Source: Brienomyrus brachyistius
Lineage: Eukaryota > Chordata > Actinopteri > Osteoglossiformes > Mormyridae
Length of the DNA stretch: 64,000 nt
Assembly (NCBI RefSeq): GCF_023856365.1
Contig: NC_064539.1
Coordinates: forward strand, 31,842,482-31,906,481
Reading direction: 5' to 3'
The notes beneath the pieces are model-generated. The model was not told where the DNA came from. It was given only the letters and a program-made list of their open reading frames with translations, and made no database searches. Of the stretch, positions 39,052 through 48,483 are shown one piece after another. The translations under genes were made by a program, and so were the position numbers. Position 1 is the first letter of the stretch, and every line of letters starts with the position of its first letter.

Positions 39052-39348
39052 TGTCACGATCGGGGTGCAGCGAGCGCGGCGATCGTGCGTGTAAGGAGCA
39101 ATGAGCAGGCAGACAGGCGAATACGGGGCAAAACGGGAGTTTACTGGGGAAACAGGGACCAGGAAACAGCTCACGCTTACCAACATTAGGAAACACCAAT
39201 GACGGACAACGCTAACAGGTAAGACCAGGACTTAAAACCAGACAAGACTAATCAAAGTAATCAGATACAGCGGGGTACAATCAGGGAAATACACGTGGGA
39301 AGGCAGGGGGCGTGGCACACACGAGGAGCGGACGAGCCGGGCATGACA
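39052..39348 (-). repeat. 5' LTR of the non-autonomous element
   Basis: On the minus strand it begins TGTCATGCCCGG. A TATA-like TTTTAAG lies at 39237-39231, and 30 nt downstream GTCCGTCATT begins at 39207, the predicted transcription start and self-primer. The LTR ends CGATCGTGACA. Confidence 0.85.
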
Positions 39349-39399
39349 GTTTCATAATTACCATATTTCCAGGCTTACTTTTAGTTAATTTAGTACCAT

Positions 39400-39518
39400 T
39401 AACAGCATCGAGTACGGAAACTAAATCTCGTTGTACGTGTGCAGTGACAGTTGTATTTGTGTAATAACAATAAAGGTTCTATTCTATTCTATTCTATTCT
39501 ATTCTATTCTATTCTATT
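39400..39518 (+). repeat. LINE 3' tail with (TTCTA)n microsatellite
   Basis: AAATCTCGTTGTACGTGTGC, then AATAACAATAAAGGTTCTATTC, ends in about eight TTCTA pentamers. This is the form of a fish L2/CR1-like LINE 3' end. It lies between the two LTR elements. Confidence 0.55.
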
Positions 39519-39892
39519 GTAATGGCTGCCCGGCGAAATATGCGTTTGGACGTATAGCATCCACTTCTCAAAATATGTTGACATCGATGTTTGTACGTCC
39601 GTAAACGCCCAGTGATTAAAATCCATTAGTGTTCTTTATCCGCAAAACACGCTAACTTGGGCAAACAAAAACTACCACTTAACAATGTCCCATTCACTCC
39701 TTGCAGTTTATGGACAAATTGTGGCAGTGGTAAAAAAAAAAAAAAAAAAAAAAAAAACGAGTTAAATATGAGCTTAATTCTAATGTTTTAACTTTGTTTC
39801 AATGATAGTCTAAGTAATTCTGGCGAGTGGAGATGAAATAATGGGAAAGAGGACGTTGTTCGAGCCTTTACAAACATAGCGCTTAAAAGAGC

Positions 39893-40185
39893 TGTTGATA
39901 AATGTATGATTGCATATAACTGTACCAACACATGACCAAAAGGTGGCAGTGTTTGTAGGGCGTATGCTTTTGGCAGCACCCCCTATATAAGGGAATGTCT
40001 TTCTTGTTCTGTATGTTAACACTCACGAAGTGTGGAGTGTTGTACCTTAAGCGATGTGTCTGTTCGTGTGATTAATAAACTAGGCCGATAAAGGCTACAG
40101 AGTAAAGTGGCTGTACTCATCATTAGAATTATTATTCCGCTGCAAGAAGGCGAGGTTATGCGCTGTCGACGTAATTCTGCTAACA
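39893..40185 (+). repeat. 5' LTR of the Copia element
   Basis: 293 bp. A TATA box (CCCTATATAAGGG) lies near 39980 and AATAAA near 40074, the expected U3 promoter and polyadenylation signals. Confidence 0.92.
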
Positions 40186-40199
40186 GGTTATGGGCCCAG
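40186..40199 (+). other. Primer-binding site complementary to an internal part of initiator tRNA-Met
   Basis: GGTTATGGGCCCAG directly follows the 5' LTR. Its reverse complement, CTGGGCCCATAACC, matches the anticodon stem-loop of eukaryotic initiator tRNA-Met rather than the tRNA 3' end. This is the half-tRNA priming arrangement known from Drosophila copia and related hemivirus-type elements. The tRNA sequence is from memory. Confidence 0.75.
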
Positions 40200-40361
40200 G
40201 AAAAGGCAGACATGTGCGATAGCAAGACGGTTAGTTACTAGCGCGTCAAGAAGTAGCTACAGTAGTTGACTGAAAGTGATAGCTAGTTTAGCGGCGAGAG
40301 AACCGGAGAGCTAAAGGTAAGCCGAAACGGGAGTTAAGCTGAGCTACAGACACAGAAAGCC

Positions 40362-43300
40362 ATGACGAACAGAAGCAAGACCAAATGGCCCACGTTCGAC
40401 GGGAGAGCAGAGGAGTATGAGCTCTGGGAAGAAAGAATGTTGTGCTGCATGCACAGTGTTGGCCTGAAACAGACAATCCTGAACGAGCCTGCTGCACCTC
40501 TAACGGTGGAAGAACAGACCCAAGAGGACAAGCTTAATGCGGATGCATATTGCGCGCTCGCGCCATTACTCGACAATACGAGCTTGGGACTGATATTCAG
40601 AGACACTAAAGACAAAGGCAGAGAGAGTCTCCGAGTGTTACGAGAACACTACATCGGTAAAGGTAGGCCACGAATTGTCTCCCTGTATATAACACTTACT
40701 TCGCTGAAGAAAACGAACACAGAGACCGTAACCGAATACATTATCAGAGCAGAGCAAATCATTACGGCGCTCAGAGGTGCGGGTGAAGCACCAAGTGAGG
40801 GACTGATGATGGCGATGGTTATGAGGGGACTACCAGAAAAGTACAAGCCGTTCACGCTGATGGTTACACATGGTTCAGCGGATATGAAGTTGGGAGAGTT
40901 TAAAGCCAAGTTGCGAAACTTTGAAGCATCGGAAGATTCAGACCCAACCGCCGAGGAAGCGGGAGAGCGAGTCCTGAAGGCCCAGGCGGCGCCAAAGAAG
41001 AAGGACGCACACGTGACAGATCTAGTGTGTTGGCGATGCGGAGAAAAAGGCCACCGGAAAAATAACTGCACAAAGAAAGTTTGGTGTAGTTTCTGCAAAA
41101 CCACGGGTCACACAGATAAAGCGTGTAGAAAGAAGGAACGTGCACAGGGCTCTCGGTGCGCGTGTGCCCAAGATGGCGACCGTGGTGGCGACAGCAGTAA
41201 GGCCAGTCGCGGGCGAGATGGCGGGCGGGAAGCCGCGGGAAGAGAAGACTTCACTTTCGGGGCGCAGGCAGAAGAGGCCAACCAGTCAGGGCAACAGCTA
41301 CCGATCCAGAGAAAAGGGCTGCTCGTCGACACGGGCGCGTCATCCCACATAATCAACGTCAGGAGCCGGTTCAAGAACTTTGATAGCACCTTTAGGCCCG
41401 AGAGGCACAGCATGGAGCTGGCAGACGGGAAGCGCACCTACGGGTTGGCACAGGGCAGGGGAGACGCACAGGTGTGCCTCATCGACAGCGAGGGACGCCG
41501 ATGTACAGTGACGTTAAAAAGCGCCCTCTACATCCCTTCCTTCCCACAAGAACTTTTCTCAGTTAAGAGTGCCACCGCTAATGGTGCCAAGGTGTTCTTT
41601 GACGAAGGTAAAAATGTTCTTGTGGCGCCTGGTGGCGCAAGGTTTAACATTCATGTGTGTAAGAGAATGTACTACTTGCAAACTGAGGGTGATGAAAATG
41701 ATGTGTGTTATGTCAGCCATGATATCCAGACATGGCACGAGATCATGGGTCATTGTAACTACGAGGACATATTGAAATTGCAGGAAGTAACAATAGGCAT
41801 GCACATTAAAGGTGCAAAGCGTAGACCTGATAAAGAATGTAGTGTATGTATAGAGGGTAAGTTTACTCAAACAAGAAACAGAGAGCCAACCGACAAAGTA
41901 AAGGCACCACTTGAGCTGGTGAACACGGATCTAGCTGGTCCAGTAAGCAACGGATCAATAGAAGGTTTCAAGTATATGCAATCTTTCACAGATGTATGCA
42001 CAGGGGCGGTGTTCGTTTACTTTCTCAAAGCAAAGAGTGATTCAGTTCAGGCCACTGAGAAGTTCCTGGCCGATGTAGCGCCTTACGGCAGCATAAAATG
42101 CATTCGATCAGATAACGGGACTGAGTTCATCAATAGAGAGTTTCAGACACTACTGAGAAAGAATAAAATCAAACACGAGACGTCTTGTCCCTACTCGCCT
42201 CACCAGAACGGGATAGCAGAGAGGGAGGGACGCACTCTTTTTGAAATGGCAAGGTGTAAGCTCATTGACAGTGGTCTGCCCAAAAGCCTTTGGCATTATG
42301 CCATTCAGGAAGCTGCCTACACCAGGAATCGGTGCTTTAACAAGTACACGGGTACTACACCTTACACAGCACTGACGGGAAAAAAGTGTGATCTAGCCAA
42401 AATGTACAAGTTTGGGTCTGTGTGCTATGCCTATCAACCAGACGGGGGTAAATTAGATTCTAGGTGCGAGAAGGGACTGTTCATAGGACATGACAAAGGT
42501 AGCCCCGCCTTCCTAGTCTACTACCCCGGTAAACATAAAGTACAAAAGCACAGATTAGTAAAATTTATCACAAAGACAACCTGCGAAAACGAGACTCAGA
42601 CTAAGGAACTAGAACTGGACCCCATAGTGAATAGTAAAGATAGACAGACACCACAGTCTAGTACCCTCAACACTGATATACAGACTGATAATCCACAGTC
42701 AGTAGAGGGTGATGGCGAGAAACTCCCTAGGGTGACGTCACAGGCCTCAAGCAGAGGGAAATATCCCATCAGAGAGCGTAAACCTCCAGGGTATCTGAAG
42801 GATTATAGTCAGGAGGATAGTGACGAGGACGACAGCACACTCACTAGCATGGACTATTGCTACCGAGCTGTTTGTGGTATTCCACTAACTTTTAAAGAGG
42901 CTATGGCATCAACTGAGTCAGAGGAATGGAAGAGAGCAATGGATGAGGAGTTTCAGTCTTTAGAGGACAACCAGACCTTTACCTTGACTACGTTACCAGA
43001 GGGCAGAGAGACAGTGGGGGGTAAATGGGTATATTCCATTAAGGAGGACAGTGACGGACATCACCGATACAAGGCTAGATTCGTAGCAAAAGGATATAGT
43101 CAGAAGGCAGGGATAGATTATGGTGAGACATTTTCACCTACAGCCAATCTGACCAGTATGCGCGTAGTGATGCAGAAGGCAGCTCAAGAAAACTTGATAC
43201 TACATCAAATGGATGTAAAAACAGCCTATCTGCATGCACCCATCGATCGTGACATCTATATGGAACAGCCGGAGGGTTACGAGAAGGGAGGAAAGGGGCT

Positions 43301-44414
43301 TGTGTGCAAGTTAAAAAGGTCCATTTACGGCTTGAAACAGTCGGGACGTAATTGGAATGAGATTCTTCACACATGTCTAGTTAAGGATGGTTTTACACAG
43401 AACCCAGCAGACTACTGTGTGTATACAAAAGAATCCAAACAAACAGGTAAAGTAATAGTTGTTATTTGGGTGGATGATCTTATCATTGCAGCCAACAACA
43501 CCAAGAGTCTGGGACAGGTGAAGACCGTGCTTTCCACTAGGTTTAAGATGAAGGATCTAGGCGGGTTAAAGCATTTCCTAGGCATAGACTTTGACCAGTC
43601 TGATGGTTGCATAAAAATGTCACAAGAGAAGTATGTCGGGAAGATCTTGAATCGTTTTGACATGCAGGAGTGTAGAACTAGGGAAACACCATGTGACCAA
43701 AAGAGAGACTATTCCGTGGATGCACCTAAGATGACTGATGTGAGGAAATATAGAGAGGCTGTGGGCGGCCTCATATACTTGGCTACCTGTACACGACCTG
43801 ACCTATGTTTCGTGGTAAGCAAGTTATCACAGCATTTTGCAAACCCCACAGACGAGCACTGGACTACAGTGAAACATGTTTTACGTTATCTCAAGGGGAC
43901 TGCAGACAGACAGCTCTGTTTCAGAAAGAGCGGCGAAAGTTTAGGCCTCATAGCTTATAGTGACGCAGACTGGGGGGCAGACACCAGTGACAGGCGTAGC
44001 GTGAGTGGTTATTGTGTGAGTATGGCTAAAGACAGTTCATTGATCTCTTGGAAGACCAAAAAGCAACCCACAGTAGCCCTGTCAACGTGTGAAGCCGAAT
44101 ACATGGCTCTAGCTCTAGCAATACAGGAGTGTATTTATTTGGAGCAACTGCTGAAAGGTATAGATACCCATGTATACATGAAAACAGTTGTTTATGAGGA
44201 CAACCAGGGGACTATTGCACTTGTTAGGAACCCTGTGTCCAGGCAAAGATGTAAACATGTGGACATTAAATATCACTTTATTAGGTCCACCATAAGGAAC
44301 GAGGAGATGACACTTACTTACTGTCCCACAGATGACATGGTTGCCGATGCTATGACCAAGCCTATCTCCAAACTTAAGCAAATGAAATTTGCGAGGGTCA
44401 TGTTCGGTGTGTAA
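40362..44414 (+). CDS. Copia Gag-Pol polyprotein
   Basis: A single 1350-aa frame in Copia domain order. The Gag part ends in a CCHC zinc knuckle, CWRCGEKGHRKNNC (about residue 222), followed by another Cys/His cluster. Aspartic protease LLVDTGASS is at about 321-329. The integrase has an HHCC region (WHEIMGH at about 458, then CSVC) and a DDE core (NTDLAGP, RSDNGTEF and E in HQNGIAERE, with 35 residues between the second Asp and the Glu). The reverse transcriptase has MDVKTAYLHAP (about 950) and an active site IWVDDLI (about 1034) with Trp in the place of the more usual Tyr before VDD. RNase H has YSDADWG, STCEAEYMAL and YEDNQGT. Integrase before reverse transcriptase is diagnostic of Ty1/Copia. 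No frameshift or stop. Start at the first ATG after the primer site. Confidence 0.95.
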   Translation: MTNRSKTKWPTFDGRAEEYELWEERMLCCMHSVGLKQTILNEPAAPLTVEEQTQEDKLNADAYCALAPLLDNTSLGLIFRDTKDKGRESLRVLREHYIGKGRPRIVSLYITLTSLKKTNTETVTEYIIRAEQIITALRGAGEAPSEGLMMAMVMRGLPEKYKPFTLMVTHGSADMKLGEFKAKLRNFEASEDSDPTAEEAGERVLKAQAAPKKKDAHVTDLVCWRCGEKGHRKNNCTKKVWCSFCKTTGHTDKACRKKERAQGSRCACAQDGDRGGDSSKASRGRDGGREAAGREDFTFGAQAEEANQSGQQLPIQRKGLLVDTGASSHIINVRSRFKNFDSTFRPERHSMELADGKRTYGLAQGRGDAQVCLIDSEGRRCTVTLKSALYIPSFPQELFSVKSATANGAKVFFDEGKNVLVAPGGARFNIHVCKRMYYLQTEGDENDVCYVSHDIQTWHEIMGHCNYEDILKLQEVTIGMHIKGAKRRPDKECSVCIEGKFTQTRNREPTDKVKAPLELVNTDLAGPVSNGSIEGFKYMQSFTDVCTGAVFVYFLKAKSDSVQATEKFLADVAPYGSIKCIRSDNGTEFINREFQTLLRKNKIKHETSCPYSPHQNGIAEREGRTLFEMARCKLIDSGLPKSLWHYAIQEAAYTRNRCFNKYTGTTPYTALTGKKCDLAKMYKFGSVCYAYQPDGGKLDSRCEKGLFIGHDKGSPAFLVYYPGKHKVQKHRLVKFITKTTCENETQTKELELDPIVNSKDRQTPQSSTLNTDIQTDNPQSVEGDGEKLPRVTSQASSRGKYPIRERKPPGYLKDYSQEDSDEDDSTLTSMDYCYRAVCGIPLTFKEAMASTESEEWKRAMDEEFQSLEDNQTFTLTTLPEGRETVGGKWVYSIKEDSDGHHRYKARFVAKGYSQKAGIDYGETFSPTANLTSMRVVMQKAAQENLILHQMDVKTAYLHAPIDRDIYMEQPEGYEKGGKGLVCKLKRSIYGLKQSGRNWNEILHTCLVKDGFTQNPADYCVYTKESKQTGKVIVVIWVDDLIIAANNTKSLGQVKTVLSTRFKMKDLGGLKHFLGIDFDQSDGCIKMSQEKYVGKILNRFDMQECRTRETPCDQKRDYSVDAPKMTDVRKYREAVGGLIYLATCTRPDLCFVVSKLSQHFANPTDEHWTTVKHVLRYLKGTADRQLCFRKSGESLGLIAYSDADWGADTSDRRSVSGYCVSMAKDSSLISWKTKKQPTVALSTCEAEYMALALAIQECIYLEQLLKGIDTHVYMKTVVYEDNQGTIALVRNPVSRQRCKHVDIKYHFIRSTIRNEEMTLTYCPTDDMVADAMTKPISKLKQMKFARVMFGV

Positions 44415-44498
44415 ATGCTTGGCATTTGATTATCATTTTTGTTTGCTTATTTGACTAGGTTAAAGTTATACAGTATACAAGTCAATCATAAGTGGGAG

Positions 44499-44791
44499 TG
44501 TTGATAAATGTATGATTGCATATAACTGTACCAACACATGACCAAAAGGTGGCAGTGTTTGTAGGGCGTATGCTTTTGGCAGCACCCCCTATATAAGGGA
44601 ATGTCTTTCTTGTTCTGTATGTTAACACTCACGAAGTGTGGAGTGTTGTACCTTAAGCGATGTGTCTGTTCGTGTGATTAATAAACTAGGCCGATAAAGG
44701 CTACAGAGTAAAGTGGCTGTACTCATCATTAGAATTATTATTCCGCTGCAAGAAGGCGAGGTTATGCGCTGTCGACGTAATTCTGCTAACA
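44499..44791 (+). repeat. 3' LTR of the Copia element
   Basis: 293 bp, no difference from 39893-40185 noticed. Preceded by the short purine tract AGTGGGAG (44491-44498). Confidence 0.92.
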
Positions 44792-44796
44792 AGAGC

Positions 44797-47260
44797 ATGT
44801 AAAATAGAAACACCCTACAGTGTCTGGGTAGCTAGCCAACCGATATGCTTTTGGCAAATAAATGACGATAAGACAATAATCGAATAGATGATATCTACTT
44901 ATACATTGAACCAGGGGCGCAATAATGCGGGGGAAAGTTAACAAATAAACTAGTGTGACAGAAGCGCATGTAAACAAATGAAGAAAAAATGTCGACAACA
45001 CATTCACTTGCACTCTGGAATTTTTATCAGGTAAGGCGCTTACAGAGCGGCAAAGAATATAAAATATTTGCATACAAAAAAATGGCCATTAAGATTATTT
45101 TTGGACTCTCTACAGCTCGGGTCCTCGGGCTTAACCCTAACCCTAACCCTCAGCCCTTACTAACGACCCGCATGCCTGTATAGTCAACAAAAATTTCCAC
45201 TGTCCTTGGTCGCATTTCTGTTCCATTGTACAATATCGTCTTCATATAAAGGTACGTTTTATGGAAGCCTTCGAGTATCACCTTCGTGACGGTTTGTCGT
45301 TTTTTTTCTTTCCGTTTTCAAGTTCAGTTTTTTTTCGTAGTGATTCTCTTTGTTGAAAATGCCCAACAGTGTTGCTGTTGGATCGCTGTAGAGAGGATAA
45401 ACCCATTCATCGATGACAACCCCCGACCCTCGCGCGCCTCTCTGCAGCCACTCGACTCTTCAGATATCTGTTCAGTAAATACACACAAAAGCTACAGCGG
45501 CAGTCAATAAAATCGAAAGAAAATTGTACATTAAATACAAAATACTGAACATAAAAAACTTTATTAGCCCCCGAACACTTGCCTACAGCATATTGCACTT
45601 AAGATAACTCTTGTCCTTGATGGCCTTTTTTCTACCATTAAATCTGTTAAAAGAGAGAGCATTGTATGAAGAAGAATATTGCAAAATGCAGACATTGCAT
45701 CTATGAAAACTATGTGTGTTTAATGAGTCTTTCCTGTTATCAGGTAACATTTTGACTTCAAAATCTTTAGGAAAAACAACATGTTTTCACGTTTTTAGCA
45801 TTCTGTCAGAATGTCACACGCTTAACTATTACGTTACATATTGGTCACGTCTAAGGCTTTAAAATATAATAATTATGGGCACATTATTCAGATTCTGGCC
45901 GTGACAGTATTCCTGTTAAGGACACACACATATAATTGTCACAAAATGTAAAACGATAATGAGTTTTTCTTGGATAGCAGGCTATGTGTCCCTTATGACA
46001 TAATAGTATTTATATTTAACAACAGTTATTGATGAATACAATATGCCTAGGCTATTTTTTGCACCTGTTTTTAAGGACAGGGCGAAAATTTTTACAAAAG
46101 CGCATAAAAGTTATGAGTTCTTCGCCTCCCAAAATAACACCAAAAAATGTGCCAAACATTTTATGTTGCTGAAAAATTATTTAATTAAATGTAAATTATT
46201 TATATGTAAAATTACTTGTTTAACAGGATGGAGTGACAAGGTGGAACACCAATATTAACAGGTTGTAAAAGTGGATGACTTCTCCCTCACTGTCCTGCGT
46301 TTTTCCATCTGTAATGGGCGGAACTGCTTCTGTATAATGATGTTTTAAAACAATCGTTTTTTCCCAGATTTCCTTGTAACGTGCAAATCGAGGGAGGAGC
46401 TTTGTGTTTGTGCGCGCGCGCGCGCACGTGTGTGTGTGTGTGTGGTTTTTTATCATACTCAGTCATGGTGGCAAGCGGTACATCCTCTGCTTAGGTGGCT
46501 AGAGAGAGAATGACAAATCAGAGAGCACAGAAAGAAGAAAATGTGTTTTGTTTATATTTGATAAAAAATAAAGATTATTAGATAATTAATCATATGATTA
46601 TAATGCACTTTTTAAAAGAAATACAAAATTTTGGCACAAAAGTCATACGTTAATCAGTTAGAATATCTGGCAGATGTAGTGACAGATATATGAACCTTGC
46701 CTGTACGTGGCTTGTAAAGCGATAAAAACAACCTATACTAAAGTTCGATTGTTCATAAAATAAACTTTTGAGTCTAACAGACATGCATGCATCATGACGG
46801 TAACAGAGACTTGAACACCAAACAAGGATTAACAACTGATAACAAACAAACGCGTCGCTGTTTCTCAGCTGCACTAAATGTTGGCATTTCTTAGCATATT
46901 TCATGTTTATCTTCACCAGAAATCCCACCCTGTTACATTGACATTCCATTTTTTACGGGGTGGATCCTAACAGGGTGGAAATTTTTTAGGTAAGTTAGCC
47001 GTAGCTCTGGTAGTGATCACCATTTAGCTAGCTAACCTTCTACAGGTAAACAGAACTTTTATGTGAGATATGTTTTAATTTTTTTTCAGTGGACAAACTT
47101 TCTCCATAAAATATTGTAGCTTGGAGGGACCGGCGACCAGCTTTGTAAATAGTTCCCAGTAATTGCACGTCGTTGTATATGTGCTATGTGTTGTCATGTA
47201 GGTCAATAGTGGTTAATGTTTATTGTTGTACGTAGTGTGTGTGTATGTGTGAGAAAGAGA
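44797..47260. other. Intergenic AT-rich stretch, no gene
   Basis: No gene recognised. It includes a possible degenerate MITE end near 44910 (CCAGGGGCGCAATAATGCG), three telomere-like AACCCT units near 45128-45150, and a GCGC/GTGT purine-pyrimidine run at 46412-46443. Confidence 0.45.
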
Positions 47261-47268
47261 GAGAGAGT

Positions 47269-47486
47269 ATGTGTGCGTGCGCCCACCGTGTGTATGAGGA
47301 GTAAACGGGGCGATGAGCACGGTGAGCACCGCGAGCGTGTGCATGGCAGTGGTACGTGCGTAATAGTGGGTCGCTGAGCTATGCACTTGGTAATCAGGGT
47401 TCAATCACTATAGATGGCGTTTATTACACACGTACCACTACCACACACACGTTTACTCCTCATACACACGGTGGGCGCACACACAT
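47269..47486. mobile_element. Fold-back element
   Basis: Two nested inverted pairs: 47269-47306 with 47452-47486 (near-perfect, containing GCGCCCACCGTGTGTATGAG) and 47349-47365 with 47423-47439 (one mismatch, GTGGTACGTGCGTAATA). The loop is 47366-47422. No coding capacity. Confidence 0.65.
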
Positions 47487-47929
47487 TATTTTATATAAAA
47501 TATAGAGGCGTTTCTTTCTGTCGCTAGAGGGCGGTAAGACCAAGGTGAGCGATATCCGTTAACTTCACAGGTCAGGACCGCGGATTAATTTAGTCTTTTT
47601 GCAACTGTCTAAAACGTTAAGGCACAGAAAATATCTATAACGTGGAATCAACACACAATTAAATCAATTAAAGAATCAACACAACAATGCTGTTCCTTAA
47701 TTAGTCCACAGGAGCCTGTCTGTGTCCCGATGCCCGTAGAATTTCTCTCGCCTGTATGTGTGTGTCATCAATTCTGTGGTGTGTGTGTCTGCTTCCTATT
47801 TTATGACCAGTGACAAAGATTCCCTGTCCTCAGGTCCTTATGTCGCTGCTGTGCTGGGTTGTCATGGATACTGTGTCCAAGCCCATGCAGTTTCATCAGA
47901 ATCTAATATCCGCATGTATACAGCAATCA

Positions 47930-48483
47930 CGCAGTCACATAAATACAGACACACAAACACACACAGTCACATAAATACAGACACACAAACTCACACAGTC
48001 ACATAAATACAGACACACAAACGCACACAGTCACATAAATACAGACACACAAACACACACAGTCACATAAATACAGACACACAAACACACACAGTCACAT
48101 AAATACAGACACACAAACTCACACAGTCACATAAATACAGACACACAAACACACACAGTCACATAAATACAGACACACAAACTCACACAGTCACATAAAT
48201 ACAGACACACAAACACACACAGTCACATAAATACAGACACACAAACTCACACAGTCACATAAATACAGACACACAAACGCACACAGTCACATAAATACAG
48301 ACACACAAACGCACACAGTCACATAAATACAGACACACACACGCACACAGTCACATAAATACAGACACACAAACACACACAGTCACATAAATACAGACAC
48401 ACAAACGCACACAGTCACATAAATACAAACACACACAGTCACATAAATACAGACACACAAACACACACAGTCACATAAATACT
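47930..48483. repeat. 32-bp minisatellite, about 17 copies
   Basis: The unit is CAGTCACATAAATACAGACA followed by CACAAACNCACA, where N is A, T or G. One unit near 48421 is shortened. Confidence 0.95.

Larger units (their letters stand above)
35228..39348 (-). mobile_element. Non-autonomous LTR retrotransposon, self-priming type
   Basis: Two direct 297-bp LTRs (35228-35524 and 39052-39348) look identical by eye, start TGTCA and end TGACA, and are flanked by a 5-bp target duplication GTTTC (35223-35227, 39349-39353). The sense strand is minus. The internal 3.5 kb encodes a single proline-rich protein with no protease, reverse transcriptase or integrase motifs, so mobility would need another element. 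No tRNA primer site follows the 5' LTR. Instead the ten bases at 39041-39050 are perfectly complementary in RNA to a segment inside the LTR, as in self-priming Tf1/sushi-type Ty3/Gypsy elements. A G9 run next to the 3' LTR (35527-35535 on the minus strand) may serve as the polypurine tract. Confidence 0.85.
39893..44791 (+). mobile_element. Complete Ty1/Copia LTR retrotransposon
   Basis: A 4899-bp element with 293-bp LTRs (39893-40185 and 44499-44791) that match base for base on inspection, TGTTG...TAACA ends, and a 5-bp target duplication AGAGC (39888-39892, 44792-44796). A tRNA-fragment-type primer site follows the 5' LTR, a short AGTGGGAG polypurine tract precedes the 3' LTR, and one uninterrupted Gag-Pol ORF fills the interior. 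Identical LTRs and an intact ORF indicate recent insertion. It may be autonomous. Confidence 0.96.

Noticed and set aside
37223..39199. Start of the LTR-element ORF upstream at 39199
   Set aside because: The frame is open there but begins with TTG inside the LTR; the first ATG in frame is at 39049.
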